DNA of 64,000 bases from Macrotrachela quadricornifera (Eukaryota > Rotifera > Eurotatoria > Philodinida > Philodinidae). The position numbers were made by a program, and so were the translations under genes. This document shows positions 12,348-24,631 of this stretch, piece by piece (the stretch's first letter is position 1; each line of letters starts with the position of its first letter). The stretch covers positions 105,818-169,817 of the forward strand of contig JAJEKB010000238.1 of NCBI GenBank assembly GCA_022393335.1. Direction: 5' to 3'. The notes beneath the pieces are model-generated. The model worked only from the letters and a program-made list of their open reading frames with translations. It did not search any database and had not been told where the DNA came from.

Positions 12348-13645
12348 ATGAATTCATCGTCAGCACCAGATCCAAATTTTTTATCAGCATCTTATGGTTA
12401 TGAAACAAATTTTCAACAACAACAGCAAACAAAACAAGGTTTAACAACTAAACTTCGACAAACAATTAATGCAGCTGGAAAACGTGTACAAAGTGCTCGT
12501 CCAAGAAAATCTTCTATACCTGATTTAAGTAATTTAACTTCACAAAGTCAAGTAAATTTATATCAAAATTATTTATTAAAAATAATTTCTTTATTTTTGA
12601 TGTTATTTTCTAGGAACTAATTTTACGTGCAGTTGATACAATAAAAAAAGAAGATAGTGAAAATGTAATGAGTACATTAGATGAAAGTCGTGATATATTA
12701 AGAAATTCATATGAAGAATTTAAACGTGAACAAGATGAATATCGAAAACAACTTGAAGAAATTTCAAAACTTAAAGAAGCAACAATGGAAAGACGAAAAG
12801 GTAATTAGAATTTATTAATAAATAAAATTTTTCTTTATTTTATTTAAGAAAATGCAATTCCACTTTCAATATTTATGCGACAAAAACGTGATATTACTGG
12901 TCTCGCTGATCTTCGTCCTAATTCAGGTATGAATCCAACATATCAAGCATACTTTGAAGCACTTCTTTCACCACATCAAAATGAACAACAGCATCCAACA
13001 GATAAAGCTGCTGTTGTTAAATATATTCGTCGACGTGAAAGAAGAAAACGTGCTGAAGAAAATAAAAAAAATCATCGATTATCTGATGATATTCTTGAAA
13101 AAGTATATTTATATATTAAAGAAAAGTAAAAAAAAGAAATTCTTTCTTTTTAGCAAACAGCAGAACTTATGCAAAAAATGGAAGGTATAGATATTAAATT
13201 AGAAAATGAAAGACAACGACAAAATGAATTATTACGTATTCGAATGAATGAAAAGAAAATAAAAACAAATAATATTCTTCAAGCTAATGAAATTATTGAT
13301 CAAGCTAATGAAGCTGATTTAGTGTAAATATAAAATAATAACTTTAATTATTCCTTTTTTTTTCTTTCTAGTCGTCAACGTGTTGAACAAACACAACGAG
13401 ATAAAATTGAAGCACGTTTATCAGCAATGCGTAATCAACAAATTCGTAATCCATCAAATGTGATTCATGTTCAAAGTTATTTAAATGAAAATGATGATGA
13501 AGAATTAAATGACGAACAAATTGAAACAACTAAAAAATCTATTCAATTATTAAGTCATAATGATGAACATCGACAAATGCGTTCAACAACACCTGTTTAT
13601 GGTGACACAAATACAGATGATAAAGTTGCACATATTCAAATTTAA
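12348..13645 (+). CDS. Uncharacterised coiled-coil protein
   Basis: Five exons: 12348-12551, 12614-12800, 12849-13102, 13154-13323, 13372-13645 (362 aa, all phases consistent). I do not recognise the family. The N-terminus is Ser/Gln-rich with a basic RVQSARPRKSSIPDL patch, followed by a long charged helical stretch (NSYEEFKREQDEYRKQLEEI). Next is a distinctive, probably conserved block with LRPNSGMNPTYQAYFEALL and a very basic RRRERRKRAEENKK. A second coiled coil (MQKMEGIDIKLENERQRQNE) and an acidic C-terminus follow. No signal peptide or membrane segment is seen. The charged-helix layout is common among ciliary and cytoskeletal proteins, but that is only a guess. Confidence 0.8.
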
Positions 13646-14328
13646 TTAAGACATATAAAATCCATAATAATCGATTTTTCTCCTTTTTTTTTGAAAACTA
13701 AAATTAATCTCATATAAGTTTAATAAAAATGATCAAATTATTAAAAAAAAAACATAGTTTATTATAGAATTGAAAATTATTTAAAGACATCCAATTCTTT
13801 TTCTTAGTGTAATATAAATGAAAGTAAATATAGACATTTTCATTAAAAATGAATGTCTTAACATCAAATTCAGCTTGTTTCAGTAAATATTCGCATACTA
13901 ACTCGTATCTAATCAGCTCATTAGTGTACTTTAGACAATCCGACGCGTAGGGATGTACCGAGTCCGAATCATTCTTCCAGATTTCAGTTTTTCGATTCGT
14001 TTTGCATTGTTCTTTTTATCGGATGTCAATGGTTGAGAAATCTTTCATTTTGGTATCATATAAAAGTATCTATTTTTATCCTCAAGAGATTGAAACATAG
14101 ATTGATTTTAAAAGTGAACTTACTTGTTTTAAATAATAAAATCAAATAATTCTTCTATTTTCTTATCTACAGTGAAAGAAAAAGATTATATCAATAATCC
14201 GTATGTTTAGTATTTTATTGTTGTTGGTTTGTTTGTTTGTTTTTTAACATACACAAAAAGAAAAAGAGAATATACAAATGACTGGGGATACAAATATAGG
14301 AAAGCACAAAGAGAAAGAAGATTTTTAA
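13646..14328. other. Intergenic spacer between convergent genes
   Basis: AT-rich spacer between the stop of the coiled-coil gene (plus) and the stop of PUF60 (minus). It should contain both 3' UTRs. Around 13900-14010 the composition is more balanced and includes CCGACGCG and GTACCGAGTCCGAATC. No open frame or repeat partner was found. Confidence 0.45.
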
Positions 14329-17300
14329 TCAACCAGAAAGATCTTCAGCTTGATAAGTAGCTTGATCATATAATTCAGCTTTTATCATTCGACCACCAAA
14401 CCATCGACCATTAAGTGATTCAGCTGTTTTTTCAGCTTCTAAAAAAAAATAAAATTCTATCAAAATTTAAATATTAATTCTAAAAAATTTAATTTACCTT
14501 TACTATTTCGAAATTCTACAAAAATTTTCACAATTTGTTCTGCACTATCATCTTCTCCTTGTCTTTCAGTATAAATAACAACTTTACTAACTTCACCATA
14601 TTTTGAACATTCTTCTAAAAAATTTTTTGAAAAAAAAAATTCAAGATTATTTTCAAATAAAATCAAACCTGTTATTTCTTGTTGTAAGTCATCATCAACC
14701 TCTTCTGGGCCAACCATATTTCTTAATACACATACACGTGAATCAAGTCGACGTTGATTTAATTTTTGCATTAATAAATGCCGTTGTTCACGACCTAATT
14801 TATACAAAAAAAAAAATTTATTTTACATTTTTTTGTATTAGAAAATTTTGTTAAATATACCTTTAACACTAAGTTCTTCTTGTTGAGACAAAGTAGCTGA
14901 AGGATCTTCAGCATTTTTTAAATCTAAAACAGTTTTTTTACTATCAGTTGTATCAGTTTTATTTGATGATTGATTTGTTGGTAAAACCAATGAAATCGAT
15001 GGATATTGTTGTTGAGATTGTAAATCCGATTGTAGACCAACAGGAATTGGTGGTTCTTCTAATAACGTAGGTTGTGGAATTGTTAATGATGATGGTGGTG
15101 GTGGAATAATTACTATTAATAAAATTAATTTTATTTAAATATAAATAAGAAGAAAATAAAAATTTACCTTGAGGAGGTGGTGGTGGTGGAGGTAAAGGTG
15201 AAATTGATGTTTGTTGTGATGGTGAAGAAGTAGGAAGACTAGTAACAGATGGTGTAGCAAAACTATAAAATAAATTTTAATAAAAAAAATAATATAAATT
15301 CATCATTTACTTTGAAAGAATTCCAGGTGAATTAATAATTGATGGTTGAGGAATAACATTCGTTATAGCATTTGTTGGATTTAACATAGTAGAAATCACT
15401 AAAAATTGAATTAAATCAATTAAAAATTTCTCAACAATATTCTACTTGATGTAACAGCTGATGCACCACCATAAGATGCAGCAGAAAGTGCAGCTGCAAC
15501 TGTTGTTGGCGCAATTGTGCCACCAAGAAAATTAACTTGTGCTAATGGATTATTGATAATTTGTGTAGAGGTCTAAATAAGAAAGATTAAATCGATTTTT
15601 TTTAAAATTTTTTTAAAAATTATCATACAACAGTTGATTGGGAACTTGTTTCAACATCTTTAGCTTGTAATTGAGCTGTAATAGTAGCAGCAGCTAATGC
15701 TGCAGCTGTTGGCATTTGACTTGCTATTGGTTGAGCTGAAGCAAATAAACCTTCAGGTGGTGTTATAGCTTTTCCTACACGAAGATATTGTCCTAAAAAA
15801 TTAATAATAATAATAATAATGAAATTATTTTATTAGATATAACATACCACCAAGATCAAATAAATTCATTGAATTAATTGCATCTTGTGCTGCTTGAACA
15901 GTCTCATACTCAATAAAGCCATAACCTCTAAAAATTTATTTAAAAAAAATTTTCAATAAAAATAAGAATAAATATTTTTTTATATATTACTTATGTTTTC
16001 CTGTTGCTGTATCTTTTGATAATGAAGAACTTTTAATTTTTCCTTTTATAAATAAAATATAAAAAATACGAAAAATTTATCATCTTTTTTTTATTTTTTC
16101 TTTACCAAATGCTTCAAATACACTTTGAATATCTGTCTCAGTTAAATCTTGATGAATAGAAGCAACATAAATTCGATTATAATTCTTTGCTTCTTCTGTT
16201 AATTGATCAATAATTGGTTGTGCTTGTGGCATATTCGATGGTCTACCAACCTACTCAATAAAATAAAAATCGAAATAAGAAATTTATTTATTTATTTTTT
16301 TTCTTTTTACTTTAATATTTCTTCCACCTAAAATGACTCCATTCATTTGTTCAATAGATAATTGTGCTGCTTCTGGTGTTTCATATTCAAGAAAAGCAAA
16401 ACCTTTATGACGATTTGTAACTGGATCAAATGTTAATGAAACTGATTTTACTGGACCAAATGGTTGAAATGCTTGTTTAAGCATAGCTTCATTTAATTCA
16501 AAATTTATACTTCCAATATAAATTCTAATTTTAAAATAAATAAATATTTAGAGGAATACAAAAATAATAGAAATTTTATTAATTAAAGAATATTTACCGA
16601 CACATTAATAAAAGTGCTTGTTGTTTTTTAATTAAATCTAATTGTGCACGTTGTTGTTGTTGTTGTTGTTTAACAAGAACATATTTAACACTTTGTTCCA
16701 TTGCAAATTTTTTTGCACGTTTAACATTTTCATCATCACTAGATCGAACTTTATAACGTCCTGTATCTCTTTTAGCTCCTGGTCCTTGATATAATGGACC
16801 ACGTTGATCAAGTTCAATAAGATTTGTAAATTGTGCAAATGGTGTAAGTTCACGTGGTAAACGTGGCACATCTTGTACTGTAAGTTTTTTTTCATTTGTA
16901 TTTGTTAATTGTTGACCATTGTCTAGAAAAAAAATAACAAAAATGCAAAATATTATAAATATAACCTTTTTGAGAATAATTATATAGATGATCAGGCATA
17001 ATGAGCAGGATATTTGTTTTAATGTTGTAGCTGAAAAAGGGATAGAGAAAAAAACAAAAAGAACGAGAAGAAAAAACAAATATTATAAAAAATAAAATTT
17101 GTATATCTTAGTTTTTGATTAATAATAAGTAGAATATTGTTGTATACCTAAAACAGGGAGACAAAAGAAGACGAGGTAGTAAAAAAGAATTTTTTTTTTT
17201 TTTTGTTTAAAATCTGTCGGAAGTCTTTTTGTTGTTGATGATTGTCTGAAGATTGAAGATGTACGTGAAATGTTTTTCTGCAATATGGACAAGAAAAGAG

Positions 17301-17452
17301 AAAAAAAGACAAACAAGATTTTTTTGAAAATATAATTCATTATTAATTTATATATACAATAAGCATGCATAATAGACAGAATATATATATATATACAAAT
17401 TAAAATAAATCAACTCACCTATTTGCATTACATCTGATTGATCAGTAATCAT
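14329..17452 (-). CDS. PUF60: Poly(U)-binding splicing factor PUF60
   Basis: A nuclear splicing factor that binds U-rich tracts and assists U2AF at 3' splice sites. Fourteen exons: 17419-17452, 16598-16922, 16311-16524, 16106-16250, 15991-16042, 15848-15927, 15629-15792, 15446-15572, 15311-15398, 15168-15262, 14861-15112, 14669-14794, 14498-14614, 14329-14438, giving 642 aa. RRM1 is at about residues 120-195 (RNP2 RIYIGSI, RNP1 KGFAFLEY) and ends NIKVGRPSNM. RRM2 is at about 215-290 ([16 protein letters not shown]). An Ala/Pro-rich linker follows, with a (P)8-type run. The C-terminal UHM starts near [20 protein letters not shown] and has [16 protein letters not shown], replacing the canonical RNP1. 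It is longer than human PUF60 (about 560 aa), mainly in the linker. A poly-Gln tract precedes RRM1. Confidence 0.95.
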
Positions 17453-17635
17453 TGCGTTTTTTTTTTGTTATTACAAAAAAAAGGAACCAATTTTATTTAT
17501 CTGAAAAGATCTTTATCACAGTGAAAATTCCACAAAAAAAAAACGTTAGGAGATTAAATCACAAAAGATAGTATTCATTTTGTTCTTGTATATATATATA
17601 CAATAATAAAAAAAATATATGTATAATAATTATTC

Positions 17636-20542
17636 TTAAGGTACAATTAAATAAGGTTGACATGGAACAAATTTATTTTCATCATGACAATCTTGTAACC
17701 AATCGAGTGAAAGAAATTTTATTTCTGGATTTGTTTTTGATATCTAAAAATATTTAAAATAAAAAACAATATTTATCAATTTGTACTAATAGTTAATTAT
17801 GAGATTGTATTCCTCATCATTGAAACTGAAGATGATCAACATACAGATTATCGAAATTTCAATACTTTTTCTTTTAAAAATATTTTTAATTGAAGATTTT
17901 CCTTCGAATATAATTACTACCTTTGCTTACTTTCAGTATATGTAATCTATTTTGTGATTCTTAGAAATAGTGTGAAGAGTAGTAAGTAAGAAAATTGTTA
18001 ATGGAAACATTCGACAGCAAGTATTTGGTTAGAAGTACCATTCTCAAAGAGCTGTATCTACAAATATTCCGTCACCGAACTGTTGTAATCTATTATTTCG
18101 ACGAATAGGACTTTAGTTTTGTGTACTTTTAATATTAAAATTGATTTATATACTTTTTCAAATTCTTGATTCCATGTTCGATTTGTAATAAAATATTTCA
18201 TATTTGATGTTACTTGTTTTTCTAATATTCCATCATAAGCATAAATAATTCGACGTATATCATGGAATGTATTTTCATCAAACTCATCATTAGATACATA
18301 AAAATGTTTTTCATGAAAAAAATTTGCTAATTCAAAAGGTTTTTTCTCAGTTGTTGGTTCATCTTCATCAGTTTCAGCATTATAAACTAAAAAGAAGAAA
18401 GAAAATAAGATTGAATAATTTTAACATAGTGTTTTAAATCTACGTTATTATTATTAGATTGAATATGCAATATATTTAGGTTAGCTCATCTTGAATTAGG
18501 CATCTATCACATCTAGAAGACATTTGAAGATTTCTGCTGAATTGCATAGACAAACTTGAACTTGATTCAAAATCAAAAATGATCTACAGATATGTTCCTA
18601 GCATCATTTAACTTCTCCATTATGTCTATGATAAAAATTTAATCTCAATTTTTGAAAATGATCAAGAATTATAATGATCTGAATGCCACTATTACTCATT
18701 GATTTTGTTCAGAGAAGACAAACGAAAAATTGGTTAAAATTATTTGTATGAATGATAAAATCAATATTACCATCATCATCATCATCGAAAGTTGTTATTT
18801 TTCTTGTCACATTTTTTGAAACCGGGAATTCGTCATCATCGTCAGAAATTGTTATTTTCTTTTTAGTTTGTATTTTACTCCTAACATTTGTTGAAGTTGT
18901 CGGTTCATCATCATCATCATCATAGTCATCAAATGTTGCGTTCTTCTTTGTAGTAGATGTTTTTCTTGTAACATCTTTGGAAGTTGTTGGTTCATCAACA
19001 TCATCAAATGTTGCGTTCTTCTTTGTAATAGGTGTTTTTCTTATAACATCTTTGGAAGTCGTTGGTTCATCATCATCATCATCAAATGTTGCGTTCTTCT
19101 TTGTAATAGGTGTTTTTCTTATAACATCTTTGGAAGTCGTTGGTTCATCATCATCATCAAAATTAATTATTTTTCTTTGTTTTTTTTCTGATGTTCTATT
19201 AGGCGTATCTTTCTTGATTGTATTATTATCAGAATTTTTAAATAAATAATTTTTTTCTGATAATAATTGATGTTGTTTATAACAGTCAAGTATCCATTGT
19301 TTATTAACAATAAAACCTTTTTTTGTTTGTTGAACTTGTATAAATTTTGGTGTATTTGGAAATGCACAACTATAATTAGGAAAGACAAACAATTAGTTTT
19401 TGTTTTTGAAAAGAATCAAATTATATAAATTATACATAAGATGTGTACATGTTTCATCCCAATCATCATTGTAAATAGCACCCATCATTGTTGCTTTATT
19501 ACGTAATTCAGATCTTAATGGATTTTGAAAACCGGATAAAACAAAAACTACATTATTCATTATTTTAGATTTATCTGTAACTATAAAAAAGAAAAACAAA
19601 AAAAAAATAGTAGAAAAATATTTCATTTCGTTACGTTTGCTTCGTTTTGTTTCATTTTCATTAGTTAATAATTCTGTTTCATTTGATAAACGACGTTTTG
19701 ATAAACGATTTGGAATATTCTAAAAAAAGATTAAAAAAATTTAATTGTTTTTCTATTTTATTTACTTTAACATCTTTATTTAATAATGTTTGAATTTCAT
19801 TATCATCCATTGGTTTTTGACTTAATAATTCATCTGCAACATTCGATAAACTACGTATTTGATGAGTTGGATTTAAATCAATTTTTTTTTCTGCTTGTTT
19901 TTTAGCAAAAAATGAACCAATTTTACTTTGTTCTTTACGAGTTTCATCATCATCATCATCATCATCATCATTATTAATTATCGTAGAAGATTTATTTAAA
20001 ATTTCATTTTGATTTATTTCATCAGCTGTTGTTGATGGTGAATATAATTTAATAAAACATAAACCAAATAAATTTAAACGATTAAATTTTTGTTCACAAA
20101 TTATTTTTAATCTATCCCATTTTTCATTTAAACATGTTTTATTTAAATCATTAGATTTTAATAATTTGACTTGATTACGATTTATATTTGAACGTGATTC
20201 ATTTGGTGTCATAAGTAATGTTGCTGGTAATAAAACAGTCCAATCATCCACTTTTGATGATGATGATCGTGATACTAATAATTCAATAAATGAACTACCA
20301 TCATTACCAATATCAATAGATGATATTAAACTTGATTTTTCAAATTCAATAATACATGTTATACGTTCATCAGTACCTTTTGATGATAACCATTTTTTAT
20401 ATTGTTCAGGTTTTAATAAATTTTCAGCACAATGAATCTGAATAGATAAATAAAAATAAATAATTATAAATTTTAATCATATAAAACAAACTCGATCTTC
20501 ACTAGAACAAGAAAGTATATTTCGAAAATTGATTAATGGCAT
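17636..20542 (-). CDS. XRCC1: DNA single-strand break repair scaffold XRCC1
   Basis: XRCC1 assembles polymerase beta, PARP1, PNKP/APTX and ligase III at nicks. Exons: 20492-20542, 19766-20437, 19635-19719, 19436-19580, 18771-19369, 18154-18386, 17636-17743 (630 aa, close to human length). The N-terminal domain is highly recognisable (ILSCSSEDR, IHCAENLLKPEQYKKW, DIGNDGSSFIELLV, NEKWDRLKIICEQ). BRCT1 (about residues 275-350) has VFVLSGFQNPLRSELRNKA and the WILDCY motif. BRCT2 is C-terminal (LSLDWLQDCH). Between the two BRCTs lies a tandem acidic repeat described separately. Introns 5 and 6 (384 and 410 bp) are long for the window. Confidence 0.95.
18895..19165 (-). repeat. Tandem coding repeat in the XRCC1 inter-BRCT linker
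   Basis: Three nearly identical DNA units of 75-84 bp encode repeats of the type D(n)EPTTSKDVIRKTPITKKN plus ATF. More degenerate copies extend toward BRCT2 (EPTTSTNV, EFPVSKNV). Length varies through the number of GAT (Asp) codons, and all units stay in frame. Each good copy carries T-S-K-D, which fits the casein kinase 2 consensus (S/T-x-x-D/E). Confidence 0.85.
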
Positions 20543-20894
20543 AGATATATTGGTTATCTAAAATATATTTAACAAAATAAAATAAAAAAATTCAATCAAT
20601 TCTTATAGAAATAAAATATGATATGAGGTAACTAAATTGTAAGAACAATTATGATTGGTAAATCAAAGTATTTCAATCAGAGGACGCTATTAGATGTAAA
20701 ATGAAGAGGACGCTAAAATACTTCGAAAAATTCATATATTTGACTACGAAATTTTATTTATAAATAAAAATGCCAAAGGAAAAAAAAATATATAAAGAAC
20801 AATTCTATAGACATATCACATTACAAAAAAAAAATTATTATAAATTCTGACAGTGAAAAAAAAATGAATGAGATATATATGATTTTCGTTTTTT
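20543..20894. other. Intergenic spacer
   Basis: Short AT-rich spacer between the XRCC1 start and the BTB gene stop, both minus. A local direct repeat of AGAGGACGCTA is seen at about 20680 and 20707. Nothing else was recognised. Confidence 0.4.
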
Positions 20895-22092
20895 TTAATC
20901 AGAATCAGTAATATTAAATTGAAAATCTAAATTATTTGCTTGAAAATCCGGTGATAGAAGTATAGTGTCTTGAAACAAATTTTCTTCATTATTATTATTT
21001 ACATTTATTGATGATGATGAATTATTTGTAATTAAAACATTCGGTGACATTGTTTTATATGAATCAGTTAAACAAACTAAACGATATGGATCACCATCAG
21101 AAGTCCATTCTTCAAGCATATACATTCTTGCACGTGCTATATCATTTAATATTATTTCATCAATTGAATATGTATCCATTGTTATATGAATAAGATTACA
21201 AAGTAAATTTGCTGGTATAAATTGAAGAATACTTAAAATATAATCAATAACTTCACCATAATTTCGTCCTCTATCAATTTGATAAAGAATACGTAAACGA
21301 CGAATCCATAATTCAATATCATTTGTAGTAAATAAAATTTTTGTATTATGTGAATTATAAAAATTTGGTATTTGAGTTTTATCAAGAAAAAGTATATAAC
21401 GTGGCTGAATATTTGATGATGAATGATTTTTTTCATTTGATTTTAAATAAGTTGATGAAGATTTTGTTGAATTTGGACGTGAATTTGATATTGGTCGACG
21501 TGATGAATAAATACGATTTGAATTATTTTGAATTATTGTTTCATCATCTTGATGTCGAGGTGAAGTAAGTGCTGAATCACTTGCATGAAAACTTTTTGAT
21601 TTCATTGATGGCTTTGAAATTAGAAAAAAAAAAAGAAGAAACATAAAAATGATATAATTTTAAAATAATTCAAATTACTTTTTCAAGTTTTTGTTGTATT
21701 GGAAGTAAAACAAATTTAAATGATTGAAGTTGTTTTAATAAAACATCTTTACATGGTTGTTTAAGATGTTCAATCATATATTCATCAGCTAATAAAATAA
21801 AATCTTCAATATTATCATTTGTTATTTGTCCATGAAATTGTGGATAAATATATTTTAATAATTCAAGTATACTTTCACTTGTTTTACCTTCTAAAATTAT
21901 TTCTTGAGCATTATGTTCTTTAAATTCTCCATCAAACATTCGAGTAAATACAGGTGATACTAATGATAATAATAATCGATGACAATAAAATTTTTCTTTT
22001 TCAACCACTAAAATAACATCAGATTTTATATTATATATATTTGATGAATCAGTAAAATAATCTAATGGTGATGGAATTGTTGATGATATCAT
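20895..22092 (-). CDS. BTB/POZ domain protein
   Basis: Two exons: 21679-22092 and 20895-21611 (376 aa). The BTB fold covers residues about 20-125: SDVILVVEKEKFYCHRLLLS, SPVFTRMFDGEFKE, IILEGKTSESILELLKYIYP, and FILLADEYMIEHLKQPC. These match the signature in which the Asp/Val strand, HR.LL, S.VF..MF and YM...L are conserved. A Ser/Asn-rich linker follows, then a helical region (about 205-315; IELWIRRLRILYQIDRGRNY) that may be a divergent BACK-like or other helical domain. BTB proteins often act as CUL3 adaptors or oligomerisation platforms. The substrate cannot be inferred. No MATH, kelch or ankyrin segment is visible. Confidence 0.85.
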
Positions 22093-24631
22093 ATCATATA
22101 TGTATAAGATAGAAACTATTGAAATTATTTAACGTTTTTGTTATATGTAGAAAAATGGCAAAAAAGAATCAGACACTATATGATTGTTTCATCATTTTCA
22201 TTTGCTTTTTTTTTTTTGCTTTTCTATTCTGTTCTTTTTTTTTTGACGCGTTTGCTGTACATTATGGTATATTTTACTTTGATCCATCAGAATGATTGAA
22301 GTACACAGAAGGAGTAAAGAAAGAAAAAGAGAAAAATGAGAAGAAATAATGATTTTAACGAACAAAATTTCTATATAATGCATTTAGGTTTGTATAAAAA
22401 GAGAATGAAGAATGACAAAAAAAAAGAAAAGAAATCTATGAATAAATGTATGCATGTCTATAGTAAAGAATGTATAATAAAGACTATAAAATAGATAAAG
22501 ACAATCATCTATATCATTAATAAGACAATAAATGTGAATATAAACATCATTTAACTAATTAATCATGTATAGATTATAAAATATATATTTAAAACAATTG
22601 TCGTATTGAGAAATATAAGAAAATCTTTTTAATTTATGCTGATTAGTTTATTTAGAAGTATTCGGTCTTTCTCATAGCTAAACTTGAAGATCTTCAACCG
22701 AAATTTACTCAATAACGTCAATATAGAGAACGATAATATGCACAAAAAAGTTTCCGTCAACTCTTTTAACTGTTACTATAATAAGTATGTAATGTCATGA
22801 TTAAATCTAGTTCGAAGTGGATCAGAGACTATATATAGATAGAGTTTTTTCAGGTGACGAATTTATACTCTGGTATGGAATCTCTTCTATTGTAGAAAAA
22901 TCGTCATTTTTACTTCGAAAAAATTTATGAAAATATTTGTAGATCAATATATTAATCTTTATTGTTTCGTAATAATCTTATGACTCTTAACTTGATAGAA
23001 AAGAATAATGAAAAGAGTTAATTATTCAATCTCAGAATGATTTATAAAAATATATCCGATGTATTAAAAATGACTGATACTATTGACAGCATACACATTT
23101 TATTAATTTTTTTTACAAGGTCAAAAAGTTTATAATGGTATACTCTTTTGATATATATATTGTATAAAATCGATACATTAGAAATCGACGAGTTCGGATC
23201 GAAAGTTTAATTAATTTTAAGATTTGAGTCGAAATCCATATTGAGATTTAATTTCCGACTCGATTTCATTCAGCTTTGAATCTAAATATATAGATATTGA
23301 CGTCAACGTATAATACTCTTATTCTTCTTTTTCTAGATTTTGTTTTTTCTTTTTAATTATAATTTTAAAAAAGTTATTTCGGATTTGAATAGAAAAAAAG
23401 TGCACTTGTAAGTACCTTTTTGTAATTCGCACAATAGTTTTCAGCTGATTTATTTCATTATTATCTTTATTCTAATGCAAAAACATAATTAATATGTGGC
23501 TTCTAGTTATTGAGAAGGTTACATAAGTAATTTGCTTGGATTTACTTTTTCTACATTGTTTTTTGTTTTTGAATAAAAATAAAGCAATGAGTTTTGAAGA
23601 GTTGAAATTCATTGGTTTTTAAAACATGCAACTAATTAGAAAGCCTTGAAAACTTTTACATATACATCACATTTCTTATCATTATAACGCATGTTTTATG
23701 ACAAAAGGAAAAGATTTATAGGATCCGTATATTTAAAGAGTATTTCTGCCACGATTCTTCTAATGAACTATTCTTCATTTTATTTCTATGTATTAAAAAT
23801 TCTTCTAATCTCATTTTCAATGTCATCTAAAGTCAAATTAAAATTCTATCAATTATTTTAGATCCAAAGATTACTTCTTAAAAAAATTAATTATAAAAAC
23901 TAATAAAAATCTCATACAAATCCTTTTTAAGGTTTCGTATGAATTTCAATTTAGGATTTATAAAATTTATAAATTCAATATTAATCCTCTTTTCATTCAC
24001 TTTTCAAACAGATAGTAATTCTGTATCAATAGTATAGACACAAGTTGCTGTTGATATTGACACAAACGATAATCATACATAATATTATGAAATAAAAAAA
24101 TTTCTCCACCTTTAAAAGTTTAATAGTGTCAAATTACTAACATTACAATCACACATATCTTTATGTTAGAATTAATTAAATTATTGATATGAATAATTCG
24201 TTTTAAAATCATAACATTCATATGGATTATTCAACATTTATTCAATAAATAAAATTACGAAAAAAAAGAAAACAGAAAAAGAAAGTATTTAGAATGAAAT
24301 ATACCATTTCTTAATTTTATTTGATAAATTTCTTTGACAATAAGAAAAAAATTTTCTGATAATATTTTTCTTTCGAAATTTTTTTCATAATTCATTAAAA
24401 TTAATTATCAAAAAAATTCGATTTAGACATTCAAAATCTTTTCGAATAATATTAATAATAATTATAATAATAGTAATAATGTGCATGGCATGCATATGGT
24501 TAATAAACGAGAAAAAAAGAAAAAAGAAAACAAACGAAAGAAAGAAAGAAGAAAAAAAAGGACAATTAAAGGGACTGCAAAACAACAATTACTCAATATT
24601 TGTTCATTAGTTCTGTACATATTATTTTTTA
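22093..24631. other. Gene-free 2.5 kb stretch
   Basis: No coding exon, RNA gene or clear repeat pair was recognised. The sequence is AT-rich throughout, with (CTTT)n-like and (AT)n tracts. The open frames at 22198-22383 and 24385-24588 are low-complexity. It probably holds the BTB gene promoter on its left and the NR2E3 3' UTR on its right. Confidence 0.5.

Noticed and set aside
18977..19249. Plus-strand open frame with repeated VVGSSSSSSNVAFFFVIGVF
   Set aside because: Antisense shadow of the XRCC1 tandem repeat. The repetition comes from the sense-strand units.
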